DNA of 64,000 nucleotides from Imbricaverruca yamaguchii (lineage: Eukaryota > Arthropoda > Thecostraca > Neoverrucidae): the NCBI GenBank assembly GCA_034440575.1, contig JAOTOL010001656.1, positions 2,482,501-2,546,500 on the forward strand. Reading direction: 5' to 3'. This document shows positions 35,855-45,045 of the stretch, piece after piece. The position numbers and the translations under genes are program-made. Position 1 is the stretch's first letter, and the number at the start of each line of letters is the position of its first letter. The notes under the pieces are model-generated. The model searched no databases. It saw nothing but the letters and a program-made list of their open reading frames with translations, and was not told the origin of the DNA.

Positions 35855-36730
35855 TTATCCAGAAGTTACCGCGCACAAGTGGTCACCAAGGAGGTTGCGG
35901 AGTGACAGCGACTGTGCGACTCTAAATACCCGTCTTCGGTCGTCGGCAAGCAGAGGGCACAAGATCAAAACGTGACGCACAGACAGTGGTGCGTGACATC
36001 GAGAGCAGTTTGGCCGATTCTCTCCACAGAGAAGATGGTGGTGTTTTGGATGAGTGTGCCCAAACCGAAGGCGGCAGAGCACGACCTCGTCTCGCCTCGT
36101 CCTGGGATAGGACGAGGCCCACTCTGCAAGGCGTGGCTTGATAGTCCGTAGTTTGTTGTCCAGCAAACTGTTCCAGCTATTCTTTCATTTTTCCAACACA
36201 AAAGCCGTGATTAAACGGTGATATTCCCTCGCAGGGAGCGGCATAGCTCGCCGGTATGGGACATGGGCGGCACGTTTCGCGGCAGCATCAGCTGTCTCAT
36301 TACCCACAATGCCGACGTGGCTCGGAATCCAGCAGAGGGTAATAACCTTCCCAGCTTGGGCCAGTGCTGTGAGACGCTGCAGAACATCCTGTACAATGGG
36401 GTCAGATGGGTTAAACTGCAGTAGCGCCCCAAGACTGCTGAGCAAATCAGTAAAAATGGCATGCGAGGTATCACGACATACTTCTATAAAACTGAGCGCC
36501 TTGATGATGGCAACTAGCTTTGATGTGTATATCATTGCATGAGGTGGTAGAGAGAAAGATCGGGACATGGAACCAATCACAAACGCACTGCCAACACCAG
36601 TATCAGTTTTCGACCCGTCTGTATATATCGGGACGTATCCGTCAAAGGAGGCTATGTGCCCTAGAGCATGCGACCGACGATCTGTTTTGTTGCATGTGCC
36701 TTCTTCACCGCGGAGAGTGGCATGTCTATA
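35855..36730 (-). pseudogene. RNase H and C-terminal zinc motif of I-type element A
   Basis: The minus strand reads HPTIDMPLSAVKKAHATKQ, then PIYTDGSKTDTGVGSAFVIG (first catalytic aspartate). SKLVAIIKALSF follows where the family has the catalytic glutamate, then FTDLLSSL, then CWIPSHVGIVGNETADAAAK with the final aspartate. A frameshifted downstream piece reads RLRFGHTHPKHHHL, then CSRCHAPLSVRHVLILC, the C-terminal CCHC motif of I-type proteins. Stops lie near 36660 and 36175. The likely catalytic glutamate position reads K (TSKL), so nuclease activity is doubtful. Confidence 0.8.
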
Positions 36731-36740
36731 GTTGGATGAG

Positions 36741-37163
36741 CTTTAAACATATATTTGAACCAGAAAATCATGCAGTGTGGAATGATGGTTATGACGACGA
36801 TGTTGATTATGATAAGTGATGGCAATGATGATGATACCAGCAGATGCTCAGTCATGTAGCTGTCGGCAGCCCCTTTCTTCGGTGGCTGGCAGTCTGGTAG
36901 AAGAGCAGGTAGGCCGTATCCTGTAGACTGAGGAGTTTGGGTGTGTTGCTGGTTGCTGGGGTGATGCACTCATCGTCGAGCTTCCACCAAATTCCGTCGG
37001 TGGCATGTCGTGACATGCAGTAGTAGTGTCCGGCGTTGAGGTCACTACCCGAGTGCACCACCACTGCGTACAGTTCCAGACTAACTCTTTTGGTGTCTCC
37101 TGCAGGTTGGATCCAGATTAGCTCGTTGATGTCGACCAGTGTCATAATTTTCTGACAGATGAT
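36741..37163 (-). pseudogene. Retrocopy of a ubiquitin carboxyl-terminal hydrolase (USP) 3' end
   Basis: The minus-strand frame is open for about 100 residues to a TGA ending at 36852. It reads KIMTLVDINELIW, then LELYAVVVHSGSDLNAGHYY, then GIWWKLDDECI, then LQDTAYLLFYQ. This is the C-terminal His-box half of a USP (peptidase C19) catalytic domain, with the catalytic histidine in GHYY. The cysteine box is absent, so no activity is expected. The 423-bp segment is flanked by the 10-bp duplication GTTGGATGAG (36731-36740 and 37164-37173). Removing it joins the LINE frame QVTHPT to HPTIDMPL. It therefore looks like a 5'-truncated mRNA copy inserted into element A. There is no poly(A) tail. The parental USP is not in this window. 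Confidence 0.8.
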
Positions 37164-37204
37164 GTTGGATGAGTCACCTGCCAAGGCGGTGTTTGTGGAA
37201 AACC

Positions 37205-39270
37205 TATCCGCCTAATTACCCTCAATCTGATCTCGCTGTCTTCGAAGAGTCCGCGCATTCTTACGCAGAAGGGGGTTCCATGCGTAACGCGCGCTCAACC
37301 GAATGCTGCAATCAACCGATGGGAGAACACCTAGGCATAGGCTGGATGTCCCGGGAATTGACGTAGTTCCATGCGTAGCGCATCCCAAGCATTTCGCGGC
37401 GAATCGAGAGTGGTGGCTCATGGGCTTCAGCCAGTAAGCTCACAGAAGGAGAAGTGTGTAAAGCGCCGGTCATAATGCGGAGTGCCGAATGGTGTATCAC
37501 ATCTAGTGGTCGTTTGTTTGTTGAACATGCGCTGTCGTATATAAAACACGCGTAGTCTAGTTTTGAACGTATGGTAGAACGATACAACAGGAGCATAGTT
37601 TTCCTGTCTCCTCCGTAGGACGTGCGCGAGATCACCTTCAGTAGGTTTAATGATTTAAAACACTTTTCCCGAAGTGTTTTGAAGTGTTCCTTGTAGCTAA
37701 GACGAGTGTCAAAAATGACTCCTAAAAACGGGCAGAGCGCTGAAAGGGGATTGGCTCCCCATGCAGCTGCAGAGCAGGGTCTGGGCAGCTTCAGCGACGT
37801 CGACAAAAACACACCCCAACGGTTTTTGAAACAGAGAACCCAAACCCGTTCTTGGAGCTCCACCTCTCCAGGCTTGATACCGCCAAATGCAACTGCCGTG
37901 CCATCGACGGCGCACTGGTTGTGCAGCACTAAATCGCGACGTCATCCACGAACAGCGGTCTATCTATATTTCGTGGGAGGGACTCGCAGATATCATTAAT
38001 GATGATTGCGAACAGCGCCACGCTGAGCACACTCCCCTGTGGTACCCTTTCCGTTTGTGGATACCAATCTGATAAGTGACTCCGATCCGCACAAGAAAAA
38101 ACCGTCTCAACAGGGAGTGTTGGAGGAAGAGGGCCGCGATCCGCGAATTCCACACTGGAGGACTTTCATCATGGTGCCGTAGCGCCAGATGGTATCGTAT
38201 GCTCCGTGAATGTCGAAGAATACCGCACTAGTGTGTCGATTTTGCTGGAACACTGCACGCACCACAGTGTCCAGAGTTAAAAGGTGGTCAACGGTGCTGC
38301 GGTTTTTCCTAGAACCACACTGTGCATTATTGAACATGCCGTGTCGTTCTAAAAACCAGATCAAACGCAGATTCACCATCTTCTCCATCAGTTTACAAAG
38401 CGATCATTTGAGTGAAATTGGTCGGTAGCTCGCTGGGTCTGAAGCGCCCTTGCCGGGCTTCAAACAGATATTATAGTAGCATCAGCCAGGCAGATGGAAA
38501 GTCGCCTTTCTCCCAAAGTGTACTTATCGTGTCTAGCAGAGCCTCAAGAGCCATTCTTGGGAGATGCTTGAGCATGTCGTTGTGTACGTGGTCGGGACCC
38601 TCGGATACGCTTCGAAGGGCTCCAATAGAGGAACTCAGCTCGGTCATGGTGAATGGCTCGTTATAACAGAGCTGCTCAGAGGTGGGGGGGGGGGCTTAGG
38701 GGCGCATCGACTGCAGTGGTCATGCAGCCTGCTCAGAGGTGGAGAAGTTCAACGGCTGCTTCTCACACTCGACTTTGCGACGTGTGAAGACGTCGTTACC
38801 ACTGTTGCAACGGCATCGGTCAGATATGGTACGGGCCATTTCATTTACCACATCAAGAGGGAGCGTGTGACGTCTCGGCCACCCACTCGTAGTGCTGGCA
38901 AAGGGGTGAAGTTGAACTGGCCTGCGATTCGCTTTACCCTTGACCAGATCTGTGATGTTGGTGTGGAGCGATTTAGTTTGCTCACATAGGCCCTCCACGA
39001 GGTACGCTTTACCTCCTGGATGGTGCACCGTGCGATGGCCCGAGCCTGTCGAAAAGCGATTGGGTTGGCCATATTGCTACTTCGGTCAAAGTCCCTGAAA
39101 GCCCGCCGTCTTGTACGGATAGCCTGACGATACTCCTCTGTCCACCACGGGACGGGAGTGCGACGAGGAGTGCCTGAGGTGCGGGGTATGAAGTCAGTGG
39201 CGGTCTGCACTATTACGTTGGTTAACGTTTCCACCGACATAGGTGTCACACGAGGCCGCGCGGGGAAAAC
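37205..39270 (-). pseudogene. Reverse transcriptase region of I-type element A
   Basis: The minus strand holds, in order: VPWWTEEYRQAIRTRRRAF and SQIWSRVKRIAGQFN (39249-38845, linker before the reverse transcriptase); NAQCGSRKNRSTVDHLL and VFFDIHGAYDTIWR (38388-38107, first catalytic aspartate); VPQGSVLSVALFAIIINDI and PLFVDDVAI (38153-37929, FVDD box); and FLGVIFDTRLSYKEHFKTLR with SLNLLKVI (37929-37312, thumb region). At least three frame changes separate the blocks, and a 45-bp insertion lies at 38686-38730. It is non-functional. Confidence 0.85.
38674..38742. mobile_element. 45-bp cassette insertion with 12-bp direct duplication
   Basis: GCTCAGAGGTGG occurs at 38674-38685 and 38731-38742. 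Between them (38686-38730) is a G-run followed by CTTAGGGGCGCATCGACTGC and AGTGGTCATGC. Related words occur at about 35524-35556 and, reversed, at 47025-47065, next to gag-like leaders. It appears to be a tiny inserted copy of that sequence. Confidence 0.65.
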
Positions 39271-39274
39271 CCCC

Positions 39275-39281
39275 TCCAGTC
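39275..39281. repeat. Candidate target-site duplication of the CR1/L2-type insertion, left
   Basis: TCCAGTC here is repeated at 41796-41802 on the other side of the inserted LINE. Joining the two flanks at this word restores the element A codons for KKADW. Confidence 0.6.
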
Positions 39282-41795
39282 GTGCATCAGTAGAAATTTT
39301 AAGAGGAAGTGCCTTATTCTTGGTGACTTTAATCTAAAAGGTTATGAAAATGCTGGTGTTGGCTCCCAATCGTGCAAAATGTTTAGGAAATGCCTTGAAG
39401 AGGACCTGTTCTTACACCAGTTTGTATCGGAACGTACCAGGCATGGCTCATTCTTGGACCTTGTATTCTCGGATTTAAGTGACTTGGTTCAAGACTTGAC
39501 TGTAGGTGAAACTCTGGGAAGAAGTGACCATAACATAGTTAGATTCAAGGCACATGTAGGGGAAATTATCAAGGATAATTTGGTAAAGGTTCCAAATTTC
39601 AACAGAGCAGACTTTGACTGCATGAGAGTGGCTTTAAGTGCCATTAGATGGGAAGAAGAATTCTCCAATTTAAATGCCTGTGAAATGTGGGAAAAGTTCA
39701 AATCTTACTTGAAGGAAATTCAGATTAGACATGTCCCCCATAAGCAAAGACGCAAAAGAAGGGTAGGAAAGCCGGCATGGCTTACACCAGACTTGATAAA
39801 AGCAATTAAGGCTAAGAAAACTGCATTTAGAGTCTTGGAAGAAGCCTCAAATGTCGAAAATCTAAAGGTGTATCGAAAAGCTAGAAACACTGCGAAGCAA
39901 AAAACCAGAGCAGCAAAGCGAGCAAAAGAACTGGATTTAGCTAGAAACTGTAATGGGGACAGTAAAAAGTTCTTTATTTTCTACAAGCTGAGTAAAGTTT
40001 CTAGCACAATTGGTCCACTGGAAGTAAACGGGACTACATTGGGTGAGGATAGTGGGGTGGTTGAGGAGCTGAGCAAGCAGTTCAAATCAGTGTTTACATT
40101 GGAAGATATGACCAATCTGCCGACCGTACACCATAGTTCAGTGACATGTGATCTGACAAATGATGTTAATTTCATTGATAGTGATGTTGTTTACAATCAT
40201 ATCAGGAAATTAAAGCCAAACAAGGGAGCAGGACCTGATGATATTTATGCTAGGGTGTTGCGGGAAACTGAAAAGGAACTGACATTTCTACTTAGTATAA
40301 TATTTTGTAGATCAGTTTCAAAAAATGAAATTCCAACCGATTGGAAAAGGGCAAATGTAGTTCCTATTTTCAAGAAAGGAGAAAGAGGGAAAGTTGAAAA
40401 CTATAGGTCAGTAAGTCTCACATCCCTAGTCTGCAAGGTACTCGAATCAATTATCAAGGATATAATAGTTAGTTATCTGGAAGGCAGCAGATTGATTCAA
40501 GATACTCAACACGGGTTTAGAAAAGGACGATCGTGTCTCACAAACCTCTTGGACTTTTTGAACTTCGCCACAGAACAATTTGATCAAGGAAATCAGGTTG
40601 ATGTAGCATATCTTGACTTTAGTAAGGCCTTTGACAAGGTACCCCATAAACGGTTAATGATACAGCTTCAGTCCCATGGTATTGCAGGTAGCATCTTAAA
40701 ATGGATAGAGTTGTGGCTTTCAGATAGACAGCAAAGAGTGATGCTAAATGGTACAAAGTCATCATGGCAAAATGTTCTTAGTGGAGTCCCCCAGGGGTCA
40801 GTACTGGGGCCACTACAGTTCATTATATTTGTAAATAATATTGAAAGTGGCCTAAGCAGTAAAGTTTTGAACTTTGCGGATGATTTGAAGGTCTTTAGGG
40901 CAATAACAGGTCAATATGAGCATATCTCGCTGCAAAAAGACTTAGACGAATTTGTGAAGTGGTCTGAAGAATGGCAAATGAAATTTAATTTTGATAAGTG
41001 CAAAATCATGCACGTAGTTAAGCAGCATATGAAGGCTCTATACTTGATGGGTGGCCAAGTGCTATCAGTGACTCAACAGGAGAAAGATTTAGGTGTTATT
41101 CTAAACACAAAACTGGGGGCATCTGAACAGACCAAGGAAGCCATGAAGAAGGCACTGAGAATGCTCGGGGCAATAAATAGGAATGTATCATACAGAAGTG
41201 AGGAAGTGATCAGGAAGCTTTACTGTGCATACGTCAGGCCACATTTGGAATACTGCATCCAAGCTTGGTCTCCTAGCTATGAAAAAGATTGTTGGCTTTT
41301 AGAGGGAGTACAAAAGAGGGCTACAAAAATGGTTAATGGCATAAACAACCTGGCATATGGCGAAAGATTGAATAAATTTAATATGTTTTCACTTAGATAT
41401 AGAAGGCTGACAGGAGATCTCATCGAGGTCTTCAAATTTGTCCATGGTCTGGATAGAGGATATCTTGAGGAAATGTTTGAATTGAACAGAAGTGATGCAA
41501 TTAGAGGTCATAAATTCAAAATTAAAGTTAACCACTGCAGAACAAGGTTAAGGCAGACTTTCTTCACCAACAGGGTAGTAGAACACTGGAACCAGCTGCC
41601 AGAAAACGTTGTCAGTAGCAGCACAATGAACGTCTTTAAAAACAGCATAGACAATCATAAGAATAGAGGGCTTGCTTTTCAGTATTACAGGGCGGGCTGA
41701 TTGACAGATCTGGTGGGCAACTGGTTCAGTGCACAGAGTGCAACCAAGAAGGGCCCTTGTGGCTCATAATTGCACTAATCTTGTATGTCTTTATG
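39282..41795 (+). mobile_element. CR1/L2-group non-LTR retrotransposon, 5'-truncated, nested in I-type element A
   Basis: The element begins inside its endonuclease (CLILGDFNLKGY at 39313 onward) and runs to a 3' end near 41795, about 95 bp after the stop codon. It lies on the opposite strand to the host LINE and is flanked by the 7-bp word TCCAGTC. The reading frame is intact from truncation to stop. It must be the younger of the two insertions. Confidence 0.85.
39301..41700 (+). CDS. Endonuclease C-terminal part and reverse transcriptase of the CR1/L2-type LINE
   Basis: The frame is open from the truncated 5' end (GDFN endonuclease motif at about 39322; first in-frame ATG at 39379). Landmarks are LGRSDHNIVRF (end of the endonuclease, SDH motif), KPNKGAGPDDIYARVL, PTDWKRANVVPIFKKGER, QHGFRKGRSCLTNLLDFL, VAYLDFSKAFDKVPHKRL (first catalytic aspartate), SGVPQGSVLGPLQFIIFVNN, KVLNFADDLKVF (FADD catalytic box), KDLGVILNTKL and VRPHLEYCIQAWSP. 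About 773 residues follow the ATG. There are no internal stops and no RNase H. The N-terminal half of the endonuclease is absent, so the copy cannot mobilise itself. Coding is intact by sequence only; expression is unknown. Confidence 0.85.
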   Translation, partial: KRKCLILGDFNLKGYENAGVGSQSCKMFRKCLEEDLFLHQFVSERTRHGSFLDLVFSDLSDLVQDLTVGETLGRSDHNIVRFKAHVGEIIKDNLVKVPNFNRADFDCMRVALSAIRWEEEFSNLNACEMWEKFKSYLKEIQIRHVPHKQRRKRRVGKPAWLTPDLIKAIKAKKTAFRVLEEASNVENLKVYRKARNTAKQKTRAAKRAKELDLARNCNGDSKKFFIFYKLSKVSSTIGPLEVNGTTLGEDSGVVEELSKQFKSVFTLEDMTNLPTVHHSSVTCDLTNDVNFIDSDVVYNHIRKLKPNKGAGPDDIYARVLRETEKELTFLLSIIFCRSVSKNEIPTDWKRANVVPIFKKGERGKVENYRSVSLTSLVCKVLESIIKDIIVSYLEGSRLIQDTQHGFRKGRSCLTNLLDFLNFATEQFDQGNQVDVAYLDFSKAFDKVPHKRLMIQLQSHGIAGSILKWIELWLSDRQQRVMLNGTKSSWQNVLSGVPQGSVLGPLQFIIFVNNIESGLSSKVLNFADDLKVFRAITGQYEHISLQKDLDEFVKWSEEWQMKFNFDKCKIMHVVKQHMKALYLMGGQVLSVTQQEKDLGVILNTKLGASEQTKEAMKKALRMLGAINRNVSYRSEEVIRKLYCAYVRPHLEYCIQAWSPSYEKDCWLLEGVQKRATKMVNGINNLAYGERLNKFNMFSLRYRRLTGDLIEVFKFVHGLDRGYLEEMFELNRSDAIRGHKFKIKVNHCRTRLRQTFFTNRVVEHWNQLPENVVSSSTMNVFKNSIDNHKNRGLAFQYYRAG

Positions 41796-41802
41796 TCCAG
41801 TC

Positions 41803-42275
41803 AGCCTTTTTAAAATTCCATCGCCATGGTCAAGTTCCAAGTATTGTGCCGTCCTGGCACTCCAGCCATACAGGGAAATGGTGACTGCTGAGAGGGTCAT
41901 CAGCCACAGACCAGGTAAAAAGTTGTGCAAGTTGCGGGCTGCACAGGCTAAGATCCAAAGCCGATGTGTGACCGGAGGGCAGAGTATGGTGTGTTGGCGT
42001 TCCGGTATTTAGAAGGCACAGGGACTCGTCATGTATAAAAGACTCCAAGAGCCGACCTCGTGGATTGATGTCCTCGCATCCCCATGCTGTATGGTGAGAA
42101 TTAAAATCGCCTAGTATTAAAACTGGCGGGAGCAGCTCTGACATCAAGTGTCCTATCTCAGTAGATGGAAATCTAGCACCAGGCGGCAAGCACAGAGAAC
42201 AAATAGATATAAGACGATGGCTAAAATGCATTTGTACTGCAACAGCCTGCAGCTTGGGGTGGAGCATCAATCTGT
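41803..42275 (-). pseudogene. Endonuclease fragment of I-type element A
   Basis: The minus strand reads LPPVLILGDFNSHHTAWGCE (catalytic GDFN), then LLNTGTPTHHTLPSGHTSAL, LDLSLCSPQL and LSSHHFPVWL (SDH-type motif, D replaced by H). After a stop it continues PWRWNFKKADW, the typical linker to the reverse transcriptase. The N-terminal half of the endonuclease is missing at 42275. The frame is broken by the TGA after ILGT. Confidence 0.8.
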
Positions 42276-42624
42276 ATGTGTGTGTGTGTGAGTTTTGCCA
42301 GCCTGCACAGTTTGGTGATACCGGCTGGTTCCGGTTGTGAGAAGATGTGTAAGACAGTGAGTAGAGTAGGGTAGGAGGATCAATCCGAGGTGGAGGTTTA
42401 GTAGAGTAGTCGAGCAGTGGTGAAGTAGCGTTGAGATGGTCTTGAAGAGTAGAGCTGAGGTAGTCCGGATCGGTTGAAGGTGTAGAGCTGGTGCAGTAGA
42501 GTTGTTTGGGAGCCGGAGATGATGAAGTCGAGAGAGAGAGTTAGTCCGGACGGTGCCACATTGGGCTATGGGGTGTAGTGGGGGGGGGGGCGGGTCATCG
42601 CCAGAAATGAACATTGCAAGAACA

Positions 42625-42775
42625 TGAATATATATTTCTCTCTTTTTTCGTTCTTTTTGTAACGAATCTTTTTCTCTTTTTTTCCCATTTTCCTGGTTTT
42701 GTTCATTTTCTCTTTCGTTTTTTAACATATCTTTTCCTTTTTTTCTCTCTTTTTCCTTTTTTTTCTTCACAATTA
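42625..42775 (-). repeat. Purine-rich 3' untranslated tract of I-type element B
   Basis: Immediately after the ORF2 stop the minus strand is a run of A and G (words gaaaaaaaaggaaaaagag, gagagaaaaaaagg) for about 150 bases. It may be a structured or recognition part of the LINE 3' end. Function unknown. Confidence 0.6.
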
Positions 42776-45045
42776 TTCCATAATGCGTGTAGTTTTGAGA
42801 AAGTGGAAGAAGTGTTCGTGTAATGCTGGATGGTCGTCGTTGAGGAGCGTGGTGAGGTTCAGTGGGATGTTGTTCGTGGTGCAATAGTTTGTGATATGTT
42901 GTCTTTGGTTGTTGTATTTGTTGCAGTATATGAGCATGTGTTTGACTGTGAGTGTGTGGTGGCAGGTAGTGCATTGTGGTCGTGGTTGATTGAGTAGGAG
43001 GTATGAGTGTGTGTGTGCAGTGTGTCCTATGCGTAGTCGTGTTAGTGTCCGTTCTCTTAGTCTGGTATTTTGGTTGATGGAGTGCCAGTGTTCGTGTTTG
43101 GGGTGTATTTCGTGTAGCTGTGTTGTTACTGTGTCCCATGTTTGTTGTATGTGTTTGTTGATGGCCTGTCGTATTGTGGGATAGTAGTCGGATTGTGAAT
43201 AGGGGCATTGTGTGGTTTGTTGGAGTGTTGTGGCTATGTTTGCTTCTGTGTCTGCGTGTTCGTTGCGGTGTATGTTTGTGTGACTTGGGATCCAGAGAAG
43301 TGTTGGCCGTTGTAGTATGGTGAGTTGTTTGTGGATGCGTAGTATTTTGGGTATGAGGGGGTGTTTGTATTTGGTGTGGGGTGTTATGCTCTGTAGTGCT
43401 GATTTTGCGTCTGTGGCTATGATGTTGTGTTCAATTTTGGTGTTGTAGATGGTGCAGTATGCCGAGAAGATTGCGAATAATTCTGCTGTGTATGTGGATG
43501 CTGTGTCGTGCAGACGGGCGCGTAGGATGACCCGCGGCGGCGCTGCGTTGGTGTATAGCACCGCCGCTGCGCCCGTCTGCTGTGTATGTGATTTGGAGCC
43601 GTCTGTATATATGATGCTGTAGTTGACGTGCTGTGCTGTGAATTGTAGGAATAGTTGTTGTATTTCTGCGTGTGTGTATGTGTCTTTTGGCTTGTGAATG
43701 AGGAAGTGTGTGTTGGGTGTCGGCTGTTTCCACCATGCGATGGGTTGTGGTTGTGGTGTTGTCGTTGGGAGTGTTATGTCTAGTGTGTTAGCGTGTCGGT
43801 GTATGCGGCATCCTATTGTGGTTAGTAGTCGTGTGGAGTTCATGAGTTGGTGTCTGCGTGCTGTGCGGAGTTTTAGTGCCTGTGTGCATGGGTGTTGTTT
43901 CGTGAGTTGTGTTTTGTAGTGGTATCTAAGTAGTGCTTCTGTACGTCTGTGCTGTAATTCTGGGATGTGGTTGTATATGTGAAGAGAGTGAGAAGGTGAG
44001 GTGGTGAAGGCTCCTGTGACTATTTGAAGAGATCGTCGTTGAATAGAATCTATAATTTGGAGGTTTGATTTAGCTGCGTTTTCAAAGAGTAGGGATCCGT
44101 ATTCCAGAATTGGCCGAATGAGTGATTTGTAAAGGGTCATAAGTGTGTTTCGGTCGGATCCCCAGTGTGTGCCAGGAAGTGCTCGTAGTATGTTGATTCT
44201 TTTTGAGACGCGTTTTTGTAAGTTTAGGAAGTGTAACCGAAAAGTTAGTTGTTTGTCTAATGTGATACCGATAAATTTTGTTGTGGTGACAATGGGAATG
44301 GGTGAATTGTTTATTTTTAGGGGCCGTAGGTTTGTGTCTCTATTGTAGCCGAAAATCATACATTTGGATTTTAGTGGTGCTATATGGAGGTTTAGTGTGG
44401 CGAGTTTGTTCTGTTAGTCCGTGTTGTAATACTGTAAGTGCGTGTACTGGTGCTTTTGTTGATGTCCATATTATTATATCGTCGGCGTAGACTGCAATTT
44501 TGGTGGTAAAGTTGTCGGTGATGGCGGAATTTATGGCTAAAATGAGGAGTAGGGGACTGAGGACTGAGCCTTGCATTAAACCGGTGGTGGGGAATTTGGT
44601 GTCTGAGGTGTGGGGCCCAATTTTTACTTGAAAAGATCTGTTGAGTAGATAGAAATGGATGTAGGGTATCAGTCTGCCTTGATTGTCGATGTTGTGTAAG
44701 TGTTGTAATAGTGCTGTTATGTTGATGGTGTCATAGGCTTGTTTTAGATCCAGGAAGACGGCGGTCGTGGAGTGTTTCCTGGCCGCCGCTTCCTGGATGT
44801 TTGTGATCAGGTAGGTGAGGTTGTCTAAACAGGATCGATTTGTAAGGAAGCCTGATTGAATAGAAGATATTAAGTGCTGTGTTTGAATGATATAGAGGAG
44901 GCGTTTTTTAACAAGACGTTCGAATAGTTTGTGAAAGCAGCTGGTGAGGGCAATAGGGCGATAGGAGGTGCAAAGAGTTGAGTCGGTGTTTGGTTTAGGT
45001 ATAGGTAGGAGAGAGGCGTGCAACGACTGGAACCCGACCGGAGGC
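42773..45045 (-). pseudogene. ORF2 of I-type element B: reverse transcriptase and RNase H
   Basis: The first part (45045-44410) reads LLPIPKPNTDSTLCTSYRPI, SIQSGFLTNRSCLDNLTYLI, FLDLKQAYDTINI, TGLMQGSVLSPLLLILAIN and IAVYADDIIIW, i.e. a reverse transcriptase with both catalytic aspartate motifs. After a frameshift near 44410 it continues MIFGYNRDTNLRPLK, FIGITLDKQLTFRLHFLNL and RPILEYGSLLF. RNase H follows: SIIYTDGSKSHTQQTGAAAV, TASTYTAELFAIFSAYC, IIATDAKSAL and LLWIPSHTNIHRNEHADTEA, keeping the D-E-D-D set. The C-terminal CTTCHHTLTVKHMLIYC is a CCHC motif. The sense strand is markedly poor in G, so residues T, H, N, Q, L and I dominate. The endonuclease is missing upstream. Confidence 0.88.
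43510..43580. repeat. Inverted repeat within the RNase H region of element B
   Basis: GCAGACGGGCGC (43510-43521) and GCGCCCGTCTGC (43569-43580) are exact complements separated by 47 bp. The enclosed segment is GC-rich, in contrast to the G-poor coding strand around it, but it still encodes the conserved RNase H stretch. Confidence 0.75.

Larger units (their letters stand above)
35800..42275 (-). mobile_element. I-type non-LTR retrotransposon A (5'-truncated, with three insertions)
   Basis: On the minus strand this element runs from the middle of the endonuclease (42275) through reverse transcriptase and RNase H to a C-terminal zinc-finger-like region (35855). The RNase H domain and final C-x-x-C...H...C motif are typical of the I superfamily. 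Three later insertions split it: a CR1/L2-type LINE (39282-41795), a 45-bp cassette (38686-38730) and a ubiquitin-protease retrocopy (36741-37163). Once these are removed the pieces follow one another in order. Several frameshifts and stops show it is dead. Its 5' truncation abuts the 3' end of the neighbouring I-type element B at a short GT run near 42275-42292. Confidence 0.85.

Noticed and set aside
42267..43208. 313-residue minus-strand frame rich in T, H and Q
   Set aside because: An alternative frame of the RNase H and 3' region of I-type element B, open only because of the G-poor composition.
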